The position numbers and the translations under genes are program-made. The notes beneath the pieces are model-generated. The model was not told where the DNA came from. It did no database searches and saw nothing but the letters and a program-made list of their open reading frames with translations. Shown in pieces: positions 33,537 through 47,232 of a stretch of 64,000 nucleotides of DNA (its first letter is position 1; the number at the start of each line of letters is the position of its first letter). The stretch covers positions 31,375,501 to 31,439,500 of the forward strand of contig NC_084929.1 in the NCBI RefSeq assembly GCF_958298935.1, read 5' to 3'. Source of the DNA: Phragmites australis (taxonomy: Eukaryota; Streptophyta; Magnoliopsida; Poales; Poaceae).

Positions 33537-36500
33537 GGAAAAATGGTTTTGATGTTTCCATCATGAAATTCTCAAAGTATCACATAGATGCAGAAATCAG
33601 GAAACAAGGGAGTCTTCCATGGAGGATATCTTTTGTTTATGGGGAACAAAATAGATCTTTGAGATTTCGCACCTGGGACATTTTGAAACAAATAAAGGGT
33701 GACTCAGATCTACCTTGGCTCTATATAGGGAATTTTAATGAAATTCTCAGGAGAGAGGAACAACTGGGACCTAATGAGAGGGAGGTCTACCTAATGGATG
33801 GCTTCCGGGAAGCAGTAGATGTGTGCCAGTTGTGTGATATTGGATATTTTGGCCTGGACTGGACTTTTGAGAAAAAAATTGCTGGTGGTCATCTTGTGCG
33901 TGTCAAGCTAGATAGGGCTTTGGACTCTGTGGAGTGATGTGCTCATTTTTAGTTAGCTGTTGTTCATCACTTGACAGCAGTTAAATCAGACAATTGTCCT
34001 ATTCTTCTTGCACTCCAACTAGAGGATAGAAGTCATCCACTCCACGGGAGAGGTAAACCTTTTCATTATGAATTAATGTGGGAGACAAATAATTGTTTAG
34101 ATCCTTTAATTCAATAAGTCTGGAAAAATAGTCAACATTGCAATACAGATAAGGAGCTCAATGATAAGTTGATTCACCTCGGAGAAGAGCTTCATTCTTG
34201 GAGAGAAAATACTTTTGGTGCAGTTCGTAAGGAGCTGAGAATGTAGAAGAAAAAACTTCAAAGGATACATTCTTATCCAACCCAAATACAGATATCTAAT
34301 GAAGAAAGGAAAGATGTGGAATACATTATTTTGCTAAATTACTAGGAGGAAATCATGTGGAGACAAAGACCTTGTATTTCTTGGCTCCAAGAAGGCGATA
34401 ATAACACCAATTTTTTCACCAATGGGCGAATAGAAGAAGAGCTAGGAATAGAATTTCTAAGCTAAACCGGGCAGATGGTTCTGAATGCACAGACCTGTAT
34501 AAAATGCATGGTATGGCTACTGATTTTTACAAACATCTCTTTCAGTTAGAGGGTACAACAAATATATCTCATGTGCTTAATTGTATACGTAGGAAGGTTA
34601 CAAATGATATGAATAACTTCTTATGTACTCCTTTTGATAAGAAAGAAGTGAAGACAACGCTTTCCAAATGTTTCCAACAAAGGTGCCTGGTCCTGACGGC
34701 TTTCCAGCTCATTTTTTCCAACGTAACTGGGATGTTTGCGGTGAAGATCTTTCTAGGATAGTGCTAAAAGTTCTCAATGAAGATGACTTACCAAATGATA
34801 TTAATAGTACATTCATTGTTCTTAGTCCAAAGGTTCAGAACCCTCTATCCTTGAGCCAGTTTCGTCCCATTAGCCTTTGCAATTTGGTCTACAAAATTAT
34901 CTCCAGAGCATTGGCAAATCGGTTGAAACAGGTGCCCCCGGATACCATCTCCAAAGAACAATCAACTTTTGTCTCTGCAAGGATCATAACAGACAATGTC
35001 CTAGTTACTTATGAATGTCTACATCATATGCGTACAAATTGATCAAAAGGTAATGCTTTTTTGTGCTTTAAAGGTGGATATGGTGAAGGCCTATGATCGG
35101 GCGGAGTGGAATTATCTTGAAGCAATGATGCTAAAGCTTGGTTTTAATCATTGTTGGGTAAAAAAGATTATGAAGTGTGTCACTTCAGCTTCTTTTTCAA
35201 TCCTCTTTAATGGTGATAGATTAGAAGATTTCAAATTGAGTCGAGGAATTAGACAAGGGGACCCTATATCTCCTTATTTATTCTTGCTTTCTGCAGAAGG
35301 TCTTTCATGTATGTTCAAGGGAGAAGAAACAGTAGGCAATGTTCAGAGAATCAAGATAGCACACTCAGCCCTAAAAGTAAGCCACCTCTTGTTTACTGAC
35401 GATAGCATTTTGTTTTTTCAGGCAGCAACAAATAATGCACATGCAATTCAGAATTTTTTAAAACATTTCTACGAGGCATCACGTTAGATGATCAATCTTG
35501 CAAAGTCTTCTATTTTTTTCAGCAAGGGTTGCTCTCAGAGCATCCAAGAAGAAAAAAGGCTATAACACATGTGCAAAATGAATCGTTGAATGAGAGATAT
35601 TTGAGCCTACCAACAGATGTGGGTACATCAACAAATGGTGTTTTTAGTTACATAAAAGATAGAATTTGGGACAAAATTCAAGGTTGGCTAGAGAGAACAC
35701 TTTCGACAGGTGGAAAGGAAGTGTTAATAAAATCAGTGGCACAAGCTATTCCAACTTACACAATGGGGTGCTTTAGATTGCCAAGAGGTCTTTGTGATCA
35801 TATTAATTCCTTACTTCGCAAATTTTGGTGGGGAAGTGAAAATGGGAAAAAGGAAGACATTCTAGGTTGCATGGTACAAGATTACACAACCGAAGTATAT
35901 GGGAGGACTAGGCTTTTGGGATATTGAAATTTTTAATCTAGCTCTTTTAGCCCGGAAAGCATGGAAATTATTGATCAGACCAGTCTCTCTGTGCTCATTT
36001 GCTTAAGGCGAAATATTTTTCAACTGGAGATATTCTTACTGTCAATCTAGGTAATAACCCATTTAAGACATGGAGAGCAATTTGGGACGGTGTGGAAATA
36101 CTTAGTCAAGGTCTAATAAGGAGAATAGGTGATGGAGAAAGCACAGGTATTTGGAACACTAACTGGTTGCCTAGGACTGGTATGCTTCGGCCTGTATGCC
36201 CACGAGAGCAGAACCCACCTACTAAGGTTTGTGAATTAATTTACCACACCACAATGACATGGAAAGCTAATATGGTGCACAATTTTTTCTTTGAGATAGA
36301 TAGTGAAGCTATTTTTCAGATTCCTTTAGGTTGGTCAAAGCAACAAGACTGTTGGGCCGGGCACCATGAGAAGAATGGGATGTTTACAGTAAGGTCAGCC
36401 TATCACATGCTAATTCAGTCAAAACTAAGTAGAGAAGATTATTTTTAAGGTCGTGCAACATGTTCTGATTCAGCAGGAAGGAATAAGGATTGGAAACAAT

Positions 36501-39500
36501 TATGGGACATAAAATTACCATCAAATATAAAGATTTTTTGTTGGTGGCTAGCTCTGAACTCAATCCCAACTGCTAGCATGCTCAAGAAAAGAAACATGTC
36601 TACATCAAGTGCCTGCATAATTTGTGGAGTACATGGTGATACATGGGAACCTGCTTTGTTGAATCGCAGTATGTCCAGATGCGTGTGGGCTCTGTTAGAT
36701 GATGATATTACAGATGTTATAGCCTCGCTGCAAATATCTGACCAGCAACACTGGGTCTTTTACATGTGTCAGAAGATTCCTAAAGGGGTTGGTTTGAGGA
36801 TTTTAATTACTTGCTAGGCGATCTGGTAGGTCAGGAGGAAAGCTATACATGAAGGAGTTTTTCAAAGCCTGTTCAGGACTATTGGTATTGTCAATAACCT
36901 AATGGAAGAGCTACAGGTGGCTGATTGTTTTAAACAAAAAAAAGGAGAGGAAATGAAATCTATGCTCCTAAATACCATGAATGGATTCCACCTTCGCCGG
37001 GTATGTATAAAATTAACGTTGATGTTGTTGTATCTCATTCAAGACATATAGGACTAGTCGCGGTGGTTTGCCAAAATGATCGAGGTGAGTAAGCTGCTGT
37101 GAAAGTGCATCTAGGTCCTCTAGTGAGTTTTTGTAATTGAATGGCAAAACAATTAAAGGACTAATAAGTTTGTTGAGCTCGAATAGGTTTTTACTTGCAA
37201 ATGATAAAGTCAAGCTTATGTCATCTGAAGTATGCAAAAATGAAGAAATGACGAGTAAAGATTAAAAATGGTAAAAGAGAAAAGGATGCAAGTGTAATTA
37301 TATGGTTGCTTGCATAATCAAAGGAAATTGAAAGTGCATAAAAGATTGATCAAGATTGCAACACTAAGAAGAAAGGTGATCAAAGGCTTAGTATTTTAAG
37401 AGCTTTGCAAATCAAGGAAGATTTAGTTGAGAGATTCCTTGGTCACAAAATTGGTATCTTCATCAATAAAGAAGACAAGTAATCAAAAGGCTTAGTTAAT
37501 CAAGATAAGTTTATATGAAAGCTTGCTTGGTCACAACATCAATATGAAGAAAGATATTGAAATGAAGAAATAGAATACATGAGTGCATATTGATGATGAA
37601 GAGATATATGATCAAGAGCAATGGTGAATCAAAGGGAATTACAATGATAGGTTGCTCGGTCACATAGATAGTATTCTTAATCAAGAAAGAAGAAAGTTGA
37701 TCAAGGGCTTAGCAATTCAGGGAAAGTTAACATGGAAGCTTGTTTGATCACAATATTGAAAGGGGTGCAAGCAAGGATCATGTTGTTGTGGAAATGGAAT
37801 TCAATGAATGCATCTTGTTGATGCAAAGCTATGTGTGACTCAAGATGGTAAGATGGTGAAGGTGTGGTAATGACTTGGCTACGAAGGACCATGCGAGTGG
37901 AGAAGAGCAAGCAAAATGCTTGGCACCGAGGAACCCATGCGATGGAGAAGGAGCTAGTGTTGGCCAAACACCGAAGGACCGATCAAGGCCATAAGTAGTT
38001 ATATGTTATCAAGCATCAAATCATTGTTGAATTATAAGGTTTAAGGTGGCTTGAGGATATCAAGTTGATTCTTGATCATATGTGTTGAAGAATCACAAGT
38101 CACAAGCTCAAGGAGGATGTGTTCAACAAGAAGAGACAAGGAAATGTTGCACCCTCATAAAGTGAAATTGAAAAGAAGTGGAAAGTTGAAGTTGACTAAA
38201 CTAAAGAGGTTAAAATAGATTTCATATTTGACCTTGAGTATAGGTATGCCGCTCTATCAAGAGGGATGCGACATAGAATGGTTTGACAAGTCTCGGTACT
38301 CAAACTAATTAAACCCAAGTGCTAACTTGAGAGAAATACATGTCATAATACTTTTCACCTGGTATACTTAGAGCTTGTTTTTTGTTGGGATGAATAGCCC
38401 TCCGAATAAGCTTTCCGTAGAGTCCAAGAACATCAAAATCGGAGTTCGTAGCAAAAAGTTATGGTGTTTTCAATATGATGACATGGGCTGTTTTTTAAAC
38501 TGCGGATTGTTCGCAAATTTTGGTGGAGAGTTCGTATTTTTGCGAAGTCCTCGCATATTTTCGTGGGGAGTCCGCATTTTTACGGAAGGTCTGCAAATTC
38601 CAGGTCTAACGGGTAGTTTTCTGAACTAACGGCTAGTTTCGCAAAAGTCCGGAGGTTCTGCATATTTTTGCAGAGATTTCGCATTTTTCCGACTGTAACG
38701 GCTAGTTCGCGTGTGTGTGTGTGGGGGGGGGGGTATTTCTACCCCCATCCTTCTCATTTGGAGGGGGCTGCTGGTGCTTCTCACATCCACAACCAAACCA
38801 AAGTCAAATAGAGCTCTATCTAACCCCTCTTTGTGAGGTGTGTGTGATTTGTGAGAAATCCTAATAGTTGGATTGAGAGATTTGTGTTTGAGAGTACAAG
38901 AGAGAGCAATCTATCCTTAGCACTTGTGGGCTTCATCAATAAATTCGTGAAGCATTTGTTACTCTTGGAGGTGAAACCTCCTAGACGGCTAGGCGTCGCC
39001 CGACGAGCTCCCGTGCTTGTGGTGAGCCGCGGGAAAGTTTGTGAAGGTCGATCTCGCCTCCGCAAGAGAAGAGATCAAGCTAGTGGATAGAGAAAAGCAG
39101 TTGAAAGAGATCCGGCTCTTTGGAGCTATCTCAACGGAGACGTAAGATTCACGGTGGTGAATCCGAACTTCGGGAAACAAAATTTTGTGTCTTCACTTTG
39201 GTTTGTTTACTTTTGAGTTCTTGCTTTGATTTGTACTTTCTATTAGATATATTTGGTTATGCGTACTCATTAGACGTAGTTTACATTCAAGTTTCCTCTA
39301 TTCTTACGAAAGATTTGCAAAAGTGCGGAGGGTCCGCACAAATATGCGGAGAATCCGCAAATTTGCGGAGACTCCGCTTTTAACTAATTCACTGCAAGTT
39401 TGTTTGATTTTTAAGGAAACGCCTATTTATCCCATCTAGATGTCATCTCGATCCTTTCATGCTGTAAGTGCTGTAATTTGTACATGATTGAACGATCCAG

Positions 39501-39849
39501 AGACACTAGAAGCAATGGAGTTCAGCAAAGCTTTGGCACTTGCAAAAGATTGTGGAATTCAAAAGTTGATAGTTGCTTCAGATTGCCTAAGTGTGGTATG
39601 AAAGATCAAAGAATTGCCAAAATGCAACTATATGATGATTTTGCAAGACATTTAGGAGAGAGTAAAGACTTCTGATTATGTACAAATTAGGCACGAACGT
39701 AGGGAATCCAATAGGGAAGCTTATAGTCTTGCTAGATGTGCTTGCTCCCTGAGTGTTGGCCGTCACTTGTGGTTCACTGTATGCCCTGTTTTTCTGAATA
39801 TAAACACTAATCTAGCAAATGAATAAAATATCTGCTTTCATCTAAAAAA
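33537..39849 (+). mobile_element. L1-type LINE, 5'-truncated, split by a solo LTR
   Basis: A non-LTR retrotransposon on the plus strand. Pieces in order: C-terminal part of the AP-endonuclease (PWLYIGNFNEIL, about 33700), reverse transcriptase ([56 protein letters not shown], catalytic FTDD at 35392-35403), a zf-RVT-like part (WWLALNSIPTASMLKKRNMS, about 36540-36650), and a C-terminal RNase H-like domain in two halves (PPSPGMYKINVDV at about 36990, and ALALAKDCGIQKLIVASDC at about 39530). The 3' end is AATAAAATATCTGCTTTCAT with a short A tail. A 15-bp target duplication (33522-33536 and 39850-39864) matches at 13 bases. Many stops and frameshifts: dead. Confidence 0.93.
37100..39459 (+). mobile_element. 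Solo LTR, 2.36 kb, inside the LINE RNase H domain
   Basis: It starts TGAAAGTGCATCTAGG and ends GATCCTTTCA, so the termini TGAAAG/CTTTCA are a perfect 6-bp inverted pair. An exact 5-bp duplication TGCTG flanks it (37095-37099 and 39460-39464). No internal domain remains. It contains diverged units of about 110-130 bp with CTTGGTCACAA-like motifs (37290-37760) and an array of short palindromes of TCCGCAnnnTGCGGA type (38497-38690 and 39312-39380). The family was not named; the ends match those of the inverted LTR at 56215. Confidence 0.9.
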
Positions 39850-39864
39850 ATGCTCGATCCTACA

Positions 39865-41745
39865 TACCGTAAAAGCATATCAGAAATCAAAAACCATGTT
39901 GGTGTGTATTTTGCAATACTATTTAGATTATAGGCACAATTTTTTTTAATCATTTTATCTCATCGCATTAGACCCTGCCATACAATAATGCTATCCTAGA
40001 CCGATGTTTTTTCCCTTTTTTTTCAGACGACGTCCTCAATCGTTCAATCGACCTCTTCTTCAAACCCCCACTCTCTCATGCCTCCTTTCTCTGCATTGAC
40101 CTCTTGTCCCCAACATACTCGCCTCCACCTCCCGACCTCCTTCACCTGTCTCCAGTGGCACCCTCACCGTTGTGCTAACCTGGCTTCGTCGGGCCCTCTT
40201 TGTTCGCCCTCACCTGAGCACCACCCATCTCTTCGTCCTCTGTCGCTCGTAGCTAGTGGCGGCCCTGCCTTGTCATCGCTTTGCCCCCGTGCCCATCTCC
40301 TCTGCTGAGTTGGTCTGTCGCCCGCCGACCTCCCTCTACGCTTGACAGCAAATAAATCTCCGTCGGGAAGCCGTCGTCACAAACCCTAGAGCTCTAACCA
40401 TGACAACCGTCACATGTTCACATATGTTCACATGATCGCTGATTGCACCTCCTAAATTTGAGGCATATGAAAATTAAGAAGTGTGTTTATATTATCAAGA
40501 TAGTTTATAGGTAATGCGGGAAGGGGAATTCGATATAAGGCTCCAATATGATGAAGGTCCTGGAGATTCATTTATAAAGATATTTCCTTCATTCGTATGT
40601 AATATTTAATCATGACGCCCGAGTTTACACAGGCTAAAAAACACTAAGTCACGTCGATCCTGTCGAGAAAGATGAATAAAATATTGTAAAACGGAGGGGT
40701 AGCAACCCATTTTTGATTCTTTGGTGCCTTTAGCACATAACATCATCAAGAGCAAATCTTTGTAGCACAGTAGTTCTGACACATTGTACAGTGGTATCTC
40801 ACAAATAAACGATGAACAAAACCTCTGACACAAAGGACGCAACCGCACAAAACTCAAGCATGACTAATCTAGTCATTAATAGAATCAAATCTTAGTTTAG
40901 ATGGTTAATGGAGTCTATTATATTTTTATTATATGAACTAACTCTATGTTTACTCTTTACGTCTTATTATATGGAGTTTTTTTTTCCAGTGATAGATGAT
41001 GTATTTGTTGATAGCAAGATGTCTACGGTAATTCTATTAATTTGCAAGTTTTACATCTCCGTTTTTTCATAAACGCTGTGTGAGTCTGTGCGTACCTCTG
41101 CGGTGTTAAAAAAAATCTAGTCATTACAGCGACAGCAGTTGCAATCTAGATTCTAGAAACGTTGTCATAGCTTCAGCATCCGAAACAAAATATGCTCCCC
41201 GCTCATTGCCCCGTGTAAAATCGCGCTTCCTCCTTGAATCCTTGAAAACTCAGCACGCCGTCGCTGCCGTCCCCGTTGACCCGAAGATGCACCGACGCAC
41301 GTGATCGGAGACAAGCTTCTTGCCTTGGAACGACACCGCACCGGGCGGAGGAAATGCAAAGCGCCCGCTGGATCTCGGTCCAAAGGAGCCCCTGCTCCAT
41401 CAGACGGTTACGAGCATCGGAACCACGCCAGTAAGACGGCGGCCCCCGGCCCCACCTCGCGCACTAGGCAAACGAGAAACGGGCGGAGAAGAAGACCGGG
41501 AGCGGCGGCGCCAGCCAGCGAGCCAGAGGCATCCGGCGCACGCGGCCACGCGCATCGGCACCAACCCGAAGTTACACGACACGGAGGCAGGGCTCCTCCC
41601 CCTTGCGCCCCCCTGCCTCGCGTTCGCGTTGCCTTGCCTTTCTTTTCCTCTCGCTCTCCGCCTCCCTCGACTCGAGCCGCTTCCTTCCACCCACCACCCA
41701 GCCTCCCCCCTCGTCCTCCTCGCTCCCTCCCTCGCCCCTCCCGGC
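39865..41745. other. Intergenic DNA and RING1 upstream region
   Basis: 39865-40450 includes a C/T-rich piece (40020-40400) with short open frames but no recognised family. 40450-41150 is AT-rich without features. From about 41200 the GC content rises sharply into the 5' leader of the RING1 gene. Confidence 0.5.
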
Positions 41746-44700
41746 ATGAACGCCTCGCGCCGCAGCGCGCGCCGAGACGAGCGAGCGGCGGAAATGCCCG
41801 CGCAGAAGCGCCCGCTCCCATCGTCCGCCTCTCCAGGCCCCGACGGCCACGTCGAGGAAGCTCCTGGCGCGGATGACAGCGGCGGGCTGCCCCCGAAGCT
41901 GCTGCTGAACGGAGCCGCCGCGGCTGAGGAGCACGAGGGCGGGCCGCGGCAGGCGAAGGACCGGCGCTACGGTACTGAGCTTTTGACGACGCGTGGCCCG
42001 CGGACGCCATCTCCTCGCGATGCGCGTACGCATCGCGGTGCGTGTTTCTGTATGGGCTTCGCTGACCGGCGTGTGCGTTTGATGGGCTTGGCAGATTCCG
42101 ATGCCGACGACGAGGAGGAAGGCGACGGCGGGGGCGGGGGCGACGAGGACTGCGACAGCCAGTCGTTGCAGAGCGGCGGCGAGATGGACGAGTAAGTAAA
42201 CCGTGAACCGCCGTCTTCCTTCCTCTCCGCCCCATGTCCTTCTCTCCGCTCCCTTCCTTCCTTCCTCTCCCCTCCCTTCCTTCCTCTCCGCTCTTCCCAT
42301 GTCCTTCTCCGTCTCCTGCTCTGCCTCCCGTTGCGATTTGGCGTCGTCGTGTCATCGCGTCCCCGTGCGCTAGCTCTGGTTCAGGGGGTGGTAGTGGAGG
42401 GCGCCGTCGGGAGGTGTCTGGCCCAGCCGTTGGCGCTGGTGGCGGCCGCTTTCTTCGTGCGACGTCGGCTCGAGCGCTCCCTTCGCCTGCGAGGCATGGG
42501 ATCTTCGTGGTATCGCGACTCTCGTGCTGGCTCAGGTTCGTCGTGGCGGCGGGCCACCTTGAGTTGTTCTCGTTCTGTCGAGCCGGCGGCGCTGGCGGTG
42601 GCTGCTTCGTTCATGCGGCGGCGGCACAAGCGCTCCTATCACCGCCAAGGCCTGGGGTCTTTCCGTAGCATGCATGCTTTCGTCATGTCGCACGGCTCCG
42701 GAGGCGCCGTGCTCGTGACGGCAAATGCCGGGGGGCGGCATCCACGGTGGATCGTCGCATGCCGAAGCTATTCCACCGGAGCCGCCAGCCATAGCGGAAT
42801 CGGCACTCCTGTTCGTCTTGGTTCAGCTGCCTATCGGCCTATCGGAACAGCTCGCTATTTTTCTTGTTCCTGAATCCTGTGCGGCGACGGCGAACTCTTT
42901 CCTGTGTCCGGTTCGTTGCTGCTGGCCTCACCTACAAGATCGCAAAATGGTCTTACATGCGCAGGCGACGGCCCCCCTTGCCAGTCTGCCACCCGTGCAG
43001 CCGTGTTCGTCATATTGAATGGTTCGTGGAGAGCCATTCTCTTAACATATGGTTCAGGAGTGTAATTCAAGCTAATTCCAATCCCATGTAAGATCTTCCG
43101 GTGGGTGGGTGGTGGTGTGCGCGCGCGCGCGCCGGGGGTATCAATTATACCACTGGTGCCATCTGTACTGGGGATCTGTTCTTCGTATTTCCAGCTGTTC
43201 ATGGGAAGGGTTGCAGTTTTCGTAGTCATGGATTGTGCCGTCAAGCTCTGAATCTATGGTATATTGTTCTACGGTTGCTATCCTGACCTCCATGACTGCC
43301 ATAGGTCTTACCCTGTTTCGGCCTTATCTCAGTTTGGTGCACCGTGCACCAACTTTTCTTGTTCTTGTGATATGGAGTAGCATATGATCTCCCTCCCATC
43401 ACCTGTTTTTGTATGTCTTCCCTTGCAGCCGAATGTCTTAAGGTTCACCGTATCAGACACCCGTGTGCCCAATTTTTTTGCCGAATCGGATATTCCGAAT
43501 CTAAGTCAGATTCCGAGTTGTATTTTATGTGTCCAATTTTTTTTTGCTGAATCGGACACCTAAATCCGAGTCGGATTCTGACATCCGTGTCCGTGTAGGT
43601 AACACTGCTTTACTTTTCTTTTTCTCTTTTATACTGTGCATTTCCATGTCCTGCATTTCATACTTGTTAGTAGGTGCAACTCAGCCCCTCAATTGCTGTT
43701 AGATCAATACAGTTTCCAATTAGGAGAGAATGTTGGTCACTAGCAAAGCTCTTTTGCTACACATCATCCAGTCCAGATAATTCTGTAGTCACACTTCTTG
43801 CAGATATCGTATTTTTGTCTTTCAGATCATGTTGGTTTATTGAGTCCACTAAACTTTTCAGCCACTCTATATATTCTAGTATTTATTTCTTTTTCTGGTT
43901 GTCAAATATGAGCCAGCAAGATTAAGAGCCCTTTCTGGTGTCCAATCACTTCTTCAGTGCTAATAATTTCAATTGTTTGCGGAAAAAAATGTTGATAATT
44001 TCAATTTGGTTTGTCCCATTGTGAACATCACCTTCTTCATGTCCTGGCTATGTAAATTATCTTATGGACTTCTTTGTGTTCCATAAATTGTGGATAAGTA
44101 ATTGATGTGAGAAAGGAAAAATAATAGATTTATCCTCATTTTAGTCAAAAGCTTCGAACGGTAACTAAATGTTGTTTTTTCATACAGGTTTATACTTGTG
44201 AAATTAACAGATATTCGGAAGGAAGTGCAGTGCCCTATATGCTTAGGTACAAATGTGCTTTGTCTACTTGCTTTCAGATTCAGAGCTGCTCTTTACATTG
44301 TACAGTCTCTCTGCTGACAACTTCACTTGCAACTGGAGTTTGATGCTGTTGTTATGTAGATGTGAGGTTATAGTTACTATTTACTACAAAAGGTGAAACT
44401 AGCAAATTCAATATTGCACAAACTCTCATGTATGCAAAGTGTGCAAATTGTCATTGCCTTAGGATAAATAAGGACATGTCTGTGGATATGTCTCTCCTTT
44501 TCCCTTTGAAAAAAGCCATAAAGTCAAGTTCATAATCTCATATTTACAAAAAGTTTGTATTAGTGGTTTATATTAAGAAGTTAGGTTGAGTAAGGTTTTC
44601 ATTTTGAATTTGTATGTAGCATCTCTTGCAAAATGTGCATATCTGACCATCTGCCTCTCTTATGGTCCTATTCTGCAGGCATTATTCGGAAGACAAGGAC

Positions 44701-46467
44701 GGTTATGGAGTGTTTGCACCGGTTTTGTAGGGATTGCATAGATAAATCCATGAGGCTTGGGTATGGTACCAGATATTATTTGTCTAAAATGTCTTGTCTC
44801 AGTGTCATTTTTCAAAAAGTAGAGGCCTAACCTGGTTGCAGTCTCAAGAGCCAAAAGTACACTTTCTTTCTATGATAATCTAAGTGATGCTTTGTTTTTG
44901 CAGAAATAATGAATGCCCAGCATGCCGCACTCATTGTGCAAGTAGACGTTCCCTGAGGGATGATCCTAACTATGACGCTTTGATTTTGGCTTTATATCCA
45001 GATGTTGATAAGTATGAGGAAGAGGTGATGCATAAGTTCTCCAGTTATCGCACTTTCCTTTCTTTGGTTAGCTTTCATTCTAGTTTTGGTGCAGTACTTC
45101 TAATTTACTTAGTACCACAGGAACTTGCTTTCAGTGAAGAGGAGTGGACTCGCAACAAAAAGGTAGGTTTATCTAGCTGCCAATCAGCAATTCATTTAAG
45201 TCTGTAGGGAAATGATGTCCCCTGATCATTTGGTATTCATTTTTTCTTATTGTTACTGACATTAGCTTCATTTCTCATGGAAGATTCAAGAATCCATTGC
45301 TGAGACATTTCAGAGACAAACAGAAGCACTTGTGAAGAAGCGCTCCACTGCAAAAGCAACAGATTCAGCTTATTCAAGAAAGACTCGGGTGAATATGCGG
45401 CCAAGGAGGAGAAGAGGGCGAACTAGTTCTCCTGATATTGTCCCAACTGATTTTGATGATGAGGACAGAGAAGAAAATGGCAATGATGGAAGCAAAGGGT
45501 CATCTTCTGTTGATGATCGTTCCCCAGATGTAAGGCACAAAAGAGCTCGGAGATGGCCTGTGCCACGGCGTTCCCCTTCTAAGGCCACTGGCAGTATCGA
45601 TAATAGCTTTGAGGATAATGAAGACTTAGGAGGTGCTAGAGATATCTTGACTACTTCTCCGTTGCGGGGAGAGATGCTTGCTTGGGGGAAAAATGGCGTC
45701 CGCAGTCAAACTCGACATGGCAATGCCAGTGGCTCCAGTGGAAGGATGGCCAAGGGTGGACGTGTTGCCAAGTTGGTGGACCACCTCCGTAATGCTGATG
45801 AATTTGATAGTAAGGTAAAAAGAAAGTACATCACATACAATGGTATTTAAATATGTGTGCCCCTGAGCTAGCAGAACTTGCACAAGAAGTCCATGTCTTC
45901 AATCAATTTGGTTAGCTGAATTTTCTTTCTTGCAGTTCAACTTGTATCTAGTTCTGCTTCCACTTGATGGACAAAGTATGCCTAAATTGGAAAAGCTTTA
46001 TCTCAGTTGTCAGCCAACATTATTTGTCCAGCATCTCTGCCAGGTGAGCATTATCTGCCAACTTGTTAGTCTTAAGCAATGTTAGTTTGCTTGACTCAAG
46101 ATGAATAAGCAAAGGCTCTGCTTCTGCGTCTTTGCAGTTTGTTGCTCTTCAGTTGTCTCGGCAACCCAAAGAAGTCGAAATATATATCAGGAAAAACTCC
46201 ATGGATGAATGTTTGGCGACCAATAACACACGTACAGATGAGACAAAACCGGATCAATCTAATGGCTTAGAAAGATTGTGGGAAGAGAAATCTCTTTCAG
46301 ACCTGTACCCTCTGCTCGCCACTGGTCGAGGCGATCTGGTATTCTCAATCTCCAAATGACTGTCCAACCACTTATATTTATTTTACCGTTGCTTCTTTTC
46401 TGACGCTACTGCATTGTTTTCCTATCTGCCCCAGGAATTGTTGTACTCTCTGAAAGCACAAGGGTAG
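41746..46467 (+). CDS. RING1: RING1-type E3 ubiquitin ligase of Polycomb complex PRC1
   Basis: Ten exons: 41746-41971, 42095-42191, 44188-44246, 44679-44760, 44904-45024, 45121-45162, 45284-45814, 45936-46043, 46138-46338, 46435-46467. Phase is continuous and gives 499 aa, close to Arabidopsis RING1A. An acidic N-terminus is followed by a C3HC4 RING at 123-162 (C123, C126, C139, H141, C144, C147, C159, C162), with [20 protein letters not shown]. The middle is Arg/Ser-rich, and the C-terminal part (about 385-495, with [20 protein letters not shown]) matches the RAWUL fold that binds other Polycomb subunits. Plant RING1 proteins monoubiquitinate histone H2A in the nucleus and help keep developmental genes silent. 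Exon 1 is very GC-rich. A second in-frame ATG at 41794 ([11 protein letters not shown]) could be the true start. Intron 2 is 2.0 kb. Confidence 0.93.
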
Positions 46468-46985
46468 ATCAAATTTGTTGCACCGGCTTTCCTTCACTAT
46501 CAATTTGATCAATTGCCTCGAATACCATGGTCTGGGGATCTACATCTGGTGAAAGCTTGTACATAAGGCATTCGATATAGAAAATGGCACAAAATAGCCT
46601 TTTATTTATTTACTGTTACTTGTTTCAATTTGCTCTGATATCTTGTGAGGTATACCCGGTTCATTGGTTAAAAATGTATGGAATTTAGTAGCGGCAGTCT
46701 GAAACCAGGCAAAACGAGCCATGTCTGGTTATGCCTTCTGTATTGGTGGTGTCCCATTTGAACTGATTTTTAGTAGTAACTGAGCAACTCTATTCCCAAC
46801 TGATTTGTGACTTGCTGTCGTCATCTTATGTGCTGCGTTCACGTAATCCATGGTATCGCTGCACGTGCCAGTGGATTAGAATCAGTTGTTAAGATTGATA
46901 CTGGTACACAGATAGGTGTGGATGGTAATATCTGCAACTTTAGTGGGGGCAGTATTGGAATTATTAGTTTTTAAGTCGAGTAGTA
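46468..46985. other. 3' flank of RING1
   Basis: This is probably the RING1 3' untranslated region and downstream spacer. No other gene is seen. Confidence 0.5.
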
Positions 46986-47224
46986 GTACGGAGGTTGTTT
47001 GGTAGAGTCCTTCTAGCTTTAATTTTTTTTAAGTAAGATATTTGTATCTTTAGAAATTCGTAAAGTTAAAGTTGGGTATACATTATGGATATTTGGATGA
47101 GTCATTTTAAACTAAAAATATTTACTTAAATTATTGTATATTTACTTACAAACATCAAATTTAAGATAAACATTAGATTTAAGTTGAATATAAGAGTCAA
47201 AGCTCTGCCAAATATGCTCATATT
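46986..47224. mobile_element. Small hAT-like MITE
   Basis: The ends contain GTTTGGTAGAG (left) and, in reverse complement, ATTTGGCAGAG (right), forming imperfect inverted repeats. An 8-bp direct repeat GAGTAGTA flanks it (46978-46985 and 47225-47232), as expected for hAT. The element is 239 bp, AT-rich and non-coding. Confidence 0.6.
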
Positions 47225-47232
47225 GAGTAGTA

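Noticed and set aside
37290..37760. Possible CRISPR-like array from regularly repeated CTTGGTCACAA motifs
   Set aside because: The units diverge strongly, spacing is irregular, and they lie in a plant LTR. They are internal LTR repeats.
41408..42355. Long minus-strand frames over RING1 exon 1
   Set aside because: GC-rich shadow of exon 1 and the leader; RING1 coding phase across ten exons explains the region.
42234..42668. Plus-strand open frame in RING1 intron 2
   Set aside because: C/T-rich and then GC-rich intronic sequence; no motif, and exon 2 to exon 3 phase excludes it.
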